Source of the DNA: Amycolatopsis balhimycina FH 1894
GTDB taxonomy: Bacteria; Actinomycetota; Actinomycetes; Mycobacteriales; Pseudonocardiaceae
Length of the DNA stretch: 64,000 nt
Direction of reading: 5' to 3'
Assembly: GCF_000384295.1 (NCBI RefSeq)
Contig: NZ_KB913037.1
Span: 10,305,508-10,369,507 of the forward strand
In this document: positions 61,409 through 64,000 of the stretch, in pieces
Layout: every line of letters starts with the position of its first letter
Position numbering within the stretch: position 1 is the stretch's first letter
Notes under the pieces: model-generated
What the model saw: only the letters and a program-made list of their open reading frames with translations
Databases searched by the model: none
What the model was told of the DNA's origin: nothing
Translations under genes and position numbers: made by a program

Positions 61409-62368
61409 ATGCAGGACATCCGTGAGCCGGTCGTGCTCACCGCCCGTCCGGACGCTCCGGCGCCCGGACGGGCCGGGCGCGCGCGGCGACGGCGGCAGCA
61501 GCTCCTCGCGTGGGCGTTCCTCCTGCCGCTCGTCGCGTACCTCGTGCTGTGCTACGGCTACCCGCTGGCGACGAACATCGACCTCAGCCTCCGCGGCTAC
61601 ACGGTCCGCACCTTCGTCCACGGCGGGGCGCCGCTGGTGTGGTTCGACAACTACGTCACGGTGTTCGGCGATCCGACGTTCCGCACGGCGCTGTTCGACA
61701 CGGTCGTCTTCACCGCCGCGTCGCTGCTGTTCCAGTACGGCATCGGGCTGGCGATGGCGGTGTTCTTCGCCCGGAACTTCCGCCTGGGCCCGACCCTGCG
61801 GGCCCTGTTCCTCGTGCCGTGGCTGCTGCCCCTGATCGTTTCGGGATCGACCTGGGCGTGGCTGCTCAACAGCGAGTCCGGCGTCGTCAACTCCGTGCTC
61901 GGCTGGGTCGGCGGCGGCAAGATCGACTGGCTGACGTCGCCGTCCTGGTCGCTGGTCTCGGTGATCATCGCCAACATCTGGATCGGCGTGCCGTTCAACC
62001 TCGTCGTCCTGCACAGCGGCCTGCAGAACATCCCGGCCGAGGTGTACGAAGCGGCGTCCCTCGACGGCGCCGGGGCCTGGCAGCGGTTCCGGCACGTCAC
62101 GTTCCCGCTCCTGCGACCGGTCTCGGCGATCACCCTGCTGCTGGGGCTCGTCTACACGCTGAAGGTGTTCGACGTCATCTGGATCATGACCAAGGGCGGC
62201 CCCGGCGGATCGTCGACCACCCTGGCCACCTGGTCCTACCAGCTCGGGTTCGGCAGCATGCTCCCGCGGTTCGGGCCCAGCGCCGCCGTGGGCAACGTGC
62301 TCATCCTGCTGGCACTGGTCGCGGGGCTGCTCTACATCCGGACGCAGCGCAGGCAGGAGGAAGCGTGA
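61409..62368 (+). CDS. Sugar ABC transporter permease, MalF-like
   Basis: A 319-residue inner-membrane permease with six predicted helices after a basic N-terminus. The EAA loop that contacts the ATPase reads EVYEAASLDGAGAWQRFRHVTFPLLRP. It begins 8 bp after the binding-protein stop and overlaps the second permease by 4 bp. It pairs with that permease to form the membrane channel. Confidence 0.93.
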   Translation: MQDIREPVVLTARPDAPAPGRAGRARRRRQQLLAWAFLLPLVAYLVLCYGYPLATNIDLSLRGYTVRTFVHGGAPLVWFDNYVTVFGDPTFRTALFDTVVFTAASLLFQYGIGLAMAVFFARNFRLGPTLRALFLVPWLLPLIVSGSTWAWLLNSESGVVNSVLGWVGGGKIDWLTSPSWSLVSVIIANIWIGVPFNLVVLHSGLQNIPAEVYEAASLDGAGAWQRFRHVTFPLLRPVSAITLLLGLVYTLKVFDVIWIMTKGGPGGSSTTLATWSYQLGFGSMLPRFGPSAAVGNVLILLALVAGLLYIRTQRRQEEA

Positions 62369-63174
62369 CCCGGCACTGGCGCACCGCGGCCGGGCTCGTC
62401 CTCACCGCCGTGATGTTGTTCCCCGTCTACTGGATGGTCAACGTGTCGCTGACCCCGGCCGGGCGGATGCGCAAGTCCCCGCCCGACTGGTTCCCCGCCG
62501 ATCCGACGTTCGAGGGCTACGAACGGGTCCTGCGCGAGCAGCTGCCGTACTTCACCACCAGCCTGTTCGTCGCACTGGGCACGGTCGCGCTGACCCTGGC
62601 CCTGGCCGCGCCTTCGGCGTACGCGCTGGCGAAGCTGCGCCCGCGCGGGCACCGGTCGCTGGGCTTCGTGCTGCTCGTCGCGCAGATGGTCCCCGGCATC
62701 ATCATGGCGCTGGGGTTCTACGGCATCTACGTCAAACTGGGCATCACGAACACGGCCTGGGGGCTGGTCCTGGCCGACTCGACGATCGCGGTGCCGTTCG
62801 CCGTGCTCATCCTCACCTCCTTCATGACCTCCGTGCCGGACGAGCTCGTCCAGGCGGCCACGATCGACGGGGCGGGCGCGGTGCGCACGTTCTGGTCGGT
62901 GGTGCTGCCCGCGAGCCGCAACGGGGTCGTGACCGCCGGGCTCTTCTCGTTCCTGTGGGCCTGGTCCGACTTCGTCTTCGCGGCGACGCTCGACGGCGGT
63001 GGCTCGATGCGGCCGTTGACCCTGGGCATCTACCGCTACATCGGCAACAACAACCAGGAGTGGAACTCCATCATGGCGACGGCGGTGGTCGCCTCGGTGC
63101 CGGCCGCCGTGCTCCTCGTGCTGGCGCAGCGCTTCGTCGCCGCCGGCGTCACCGCGGGCGCCGTCAAGGACTAG
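62365..63174 (+). CDS. Sugar ABC transporter permease, MalG-like
   Basis: A 269-residue permease with six helices and EAA loop ELVQAATIDGAGAVRTFWSVVLPASRNG. GTG 62365 overlaps the upstream permease stop (GTGA). The C-terminus is typical of MalG-type subunits of carbohydrate importers of the CUT1 group. Confidence 0.93.
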   Translation: MTRHWRTAAGLVLTAVMLFPVYWMVNVSLTPAGRMRKSPPDWFPADPTFEGYERVLREQLPYFTTSLFVALGTVALTLALAAPSAYALAKLRPRGHRSLGFVLLVAQMVPGIIMALGFYGIYVKLGITNTAWGLVLADSTIAVPFAVLILTSFMTSVPDELVQAATIDGAGAVRTFWSVVLPASRNGVVTAGLFSFLWAWSDFVFAATLDGGGSMRPLTLGIYRYIGNNNQEWNSIMATAVVASVPAAVLLVLAQRFVAAGVTAGAVKD

Positions 63175-63198
63175 CCCCTTCCGGAAAGGACAACTTCT

Positions 63199-64000
63199 GT
63201 GCCCACGGGCGAATTCTCGCTGCGGGAGATCCCGTTCAGCTACCCGGGATCGTGGCTCGACGTCTCCCCGGTGGTGGCCCAGGCCACCTGCGCCGACGAC
63301 CCGCACCTGGTCTCCCACCGCCACGGCATGCACGCCGTCCTGGCCCTGGTCGCCGACGGACCGGTGACGGCCACGCCGTCAGAACTCGCCTGGGGCCGCG
63401 GGCGGATCAGGGCGGCGTTCGCGTCCCCGGAAGCACTGCGGATCGCCGGGCGCGGCGCCGAGCTGCGGATCAGGGCGGCGGAGCCCACGCTGACCCCGTT
63501 CACCGGCACGTACTTCTTCACCGACCCGGTCGACGGCTCCGGTGTGTTCACCTCGTACGAGACCGGCTACCGCTACCGGATCACCGTCCTTTCCGGACAC
63601 GTACGGCACATCGGAGCCGAAGCACTCGGCACAGCCGAGCGCGCGGTCGTCGTCAGCGGCGACGAGTGGGAGGTGGCGATCGAGGAACTGCCCGGGGCCC
63701 GCGCGCAGTACGTGCCGGAGCAGACGTTCGACGAGGTCGTCACGGCGGCACTCGCCGCGTTCACGACCTTCGCCGACGACGTGGCGCCGTGGCGCAGCGA
63801 ACGCACCCCGGCGGCCGAACTCGCCTGTTACGTGCTCTGGTCGGCGATCGTGGGACCGTCCGGGTTCGTGGGGCGTCCGGCCGTGCTGATGTCGAAGCAC
63901 TGGATGGACAAGGTGTGGAGCTGGGACCACTGCTTCAACGCGCTCGCCCTCGCCGCCGGCCGTCCCGGGCTGGCGTGGGACCAGTTCCAGGTCGTCTTCG
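63199..64000 (+). CDS. Glycoside hydrolase, GH63/MGH1-like, 3' end outside window
   Basis: 267 codons are visible. GTG 63199 follows GAAAGGA, 24 bp after the permease. An N-terminal beta-rich domain (about 1-190) leads into the start of an (alpha/alpha)6 barrel: LACYVLWSAIVGPSGFVGRPAVLMSKHWMDKVWSWDHCFNALALAAG, resembling GH63/MGH1 glucosidases. There is no signal peptide, so it probably hydrolyses the imported oligosaccharide in the cytoplasm, which would suit the LacI-controlled operon. The catalytic acids cannot be judged as the gene is cut. Confidence 0.8.
   Translation, partial: MPTGEFSLREIPFSYPGSWLDVSPVVAQATCADDPHLVSHRHGMHAVLALVADGPVTATPSELAWGRGRIRAAFASPEALRIAGRGAELRIRAAEPTLTPFTGTYFFTDPVDGSGVFTSYETGYRYRITVLSGHVRHIGAEALGTAERAVVVSGDEWEVAIEELPGARAQYVPEQTFDEVVTAALAAFTTFADDVAPWRSERTPAAELACYVLWSAIVGPSGFVGRPAVLMSKHWMDKVWSWDHCFNALALAAGRPGLAWDQFQVVF

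Overview
The DNA is very GC-rich, with strongly biased third codon positions, many GTG starts and ATGA/GTGA gene overlaps. It carries SARP regulators, a class II lanthipeptide cluster and an actinobacterial contractile injection system. All of this points to a filamentous actinomycete, probably a Pseudonocardiales member such as Amycolatopsis. The genus is an inference. No rRNA, tRNA or CRISPR array was seen.

Layout. (1) 1-6674: a SARP regulator running off the left edge, an ECF-type sigma factor, a five-helix membrane protein, a lipoprotein, a DUF3616-like protein and a CotH-kinase-like protein. (2) 6783-18602: a compact class II lanthipeptide locus. The plus-strand arm is SARP, an unknown 373-residue protein, LanM and a luciferase-like flavoenzyme. 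The minus-strand arm is a 64-residue mersacidin/lichenicidin-type precursor, a truncated membrane-fusion protein, a C39-peptidase ABC exporter and an FAD-linked oxidase. The arms converge on a perfect 25-bp palindrome. (3) 19053-30021: the structural operon of a contractile injection system (eCIS): sheath, two tube-like proteins, a chaperone-like gene with a likely -1 frameshift, a DUF4157-like protein, LysM/tube protein, VgrG-like spike, PAAR tip, gp25, baseplate J, tail protein I and a zinc-ribbon membrane protein. (4) 30059-31580: an insertion sequence that split a palindromic terminator. (5) 31660-39957, minus strand: a single-pass NEW3-like protein, a secreted propeller/PKD protein, a transglutaminase-like protein lacking its cysteine, DUF58 and MoxR. 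A divergent Hsp70-like membrane protein follows. (6) 42542-54252, minus strand: a five-gene operon of a lytic transglycosylase/NlpC protein, two dynamin-like GTPases and two DUF4157 proteins, one ending in an HNH-like nuclease and one carrying a zinc-phospholipase-C-like motif plus OmpA. (7) 54369-57078: the eCIS AAA+ ATPase and DUF4255 terminator. (8) 57059-64000: a secreted alpha/beta hydrolase, then a LacI-controlled sugar ABC transporter and a glycoside hydrolase cut by the right edge.

How it fits together. Two SARP genes and the lanthipeptide precursor each have direct repeats at 11-bp pitch upstream, as expected of SARP operators, so precursor production is probably SARP-driven. The eCIS lacks a recognisable tail fibre and tape measure. 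Known Streptomyces relatives act inside the producing cell, and the membrane proteins, dynamins, lysin and DUF4157 proteins here would suit such a cell-envelope or cell-death role. That role is inferred. Four strong palindromes sit at gene ends, three of them between convergent genes, and probably act as terminators.
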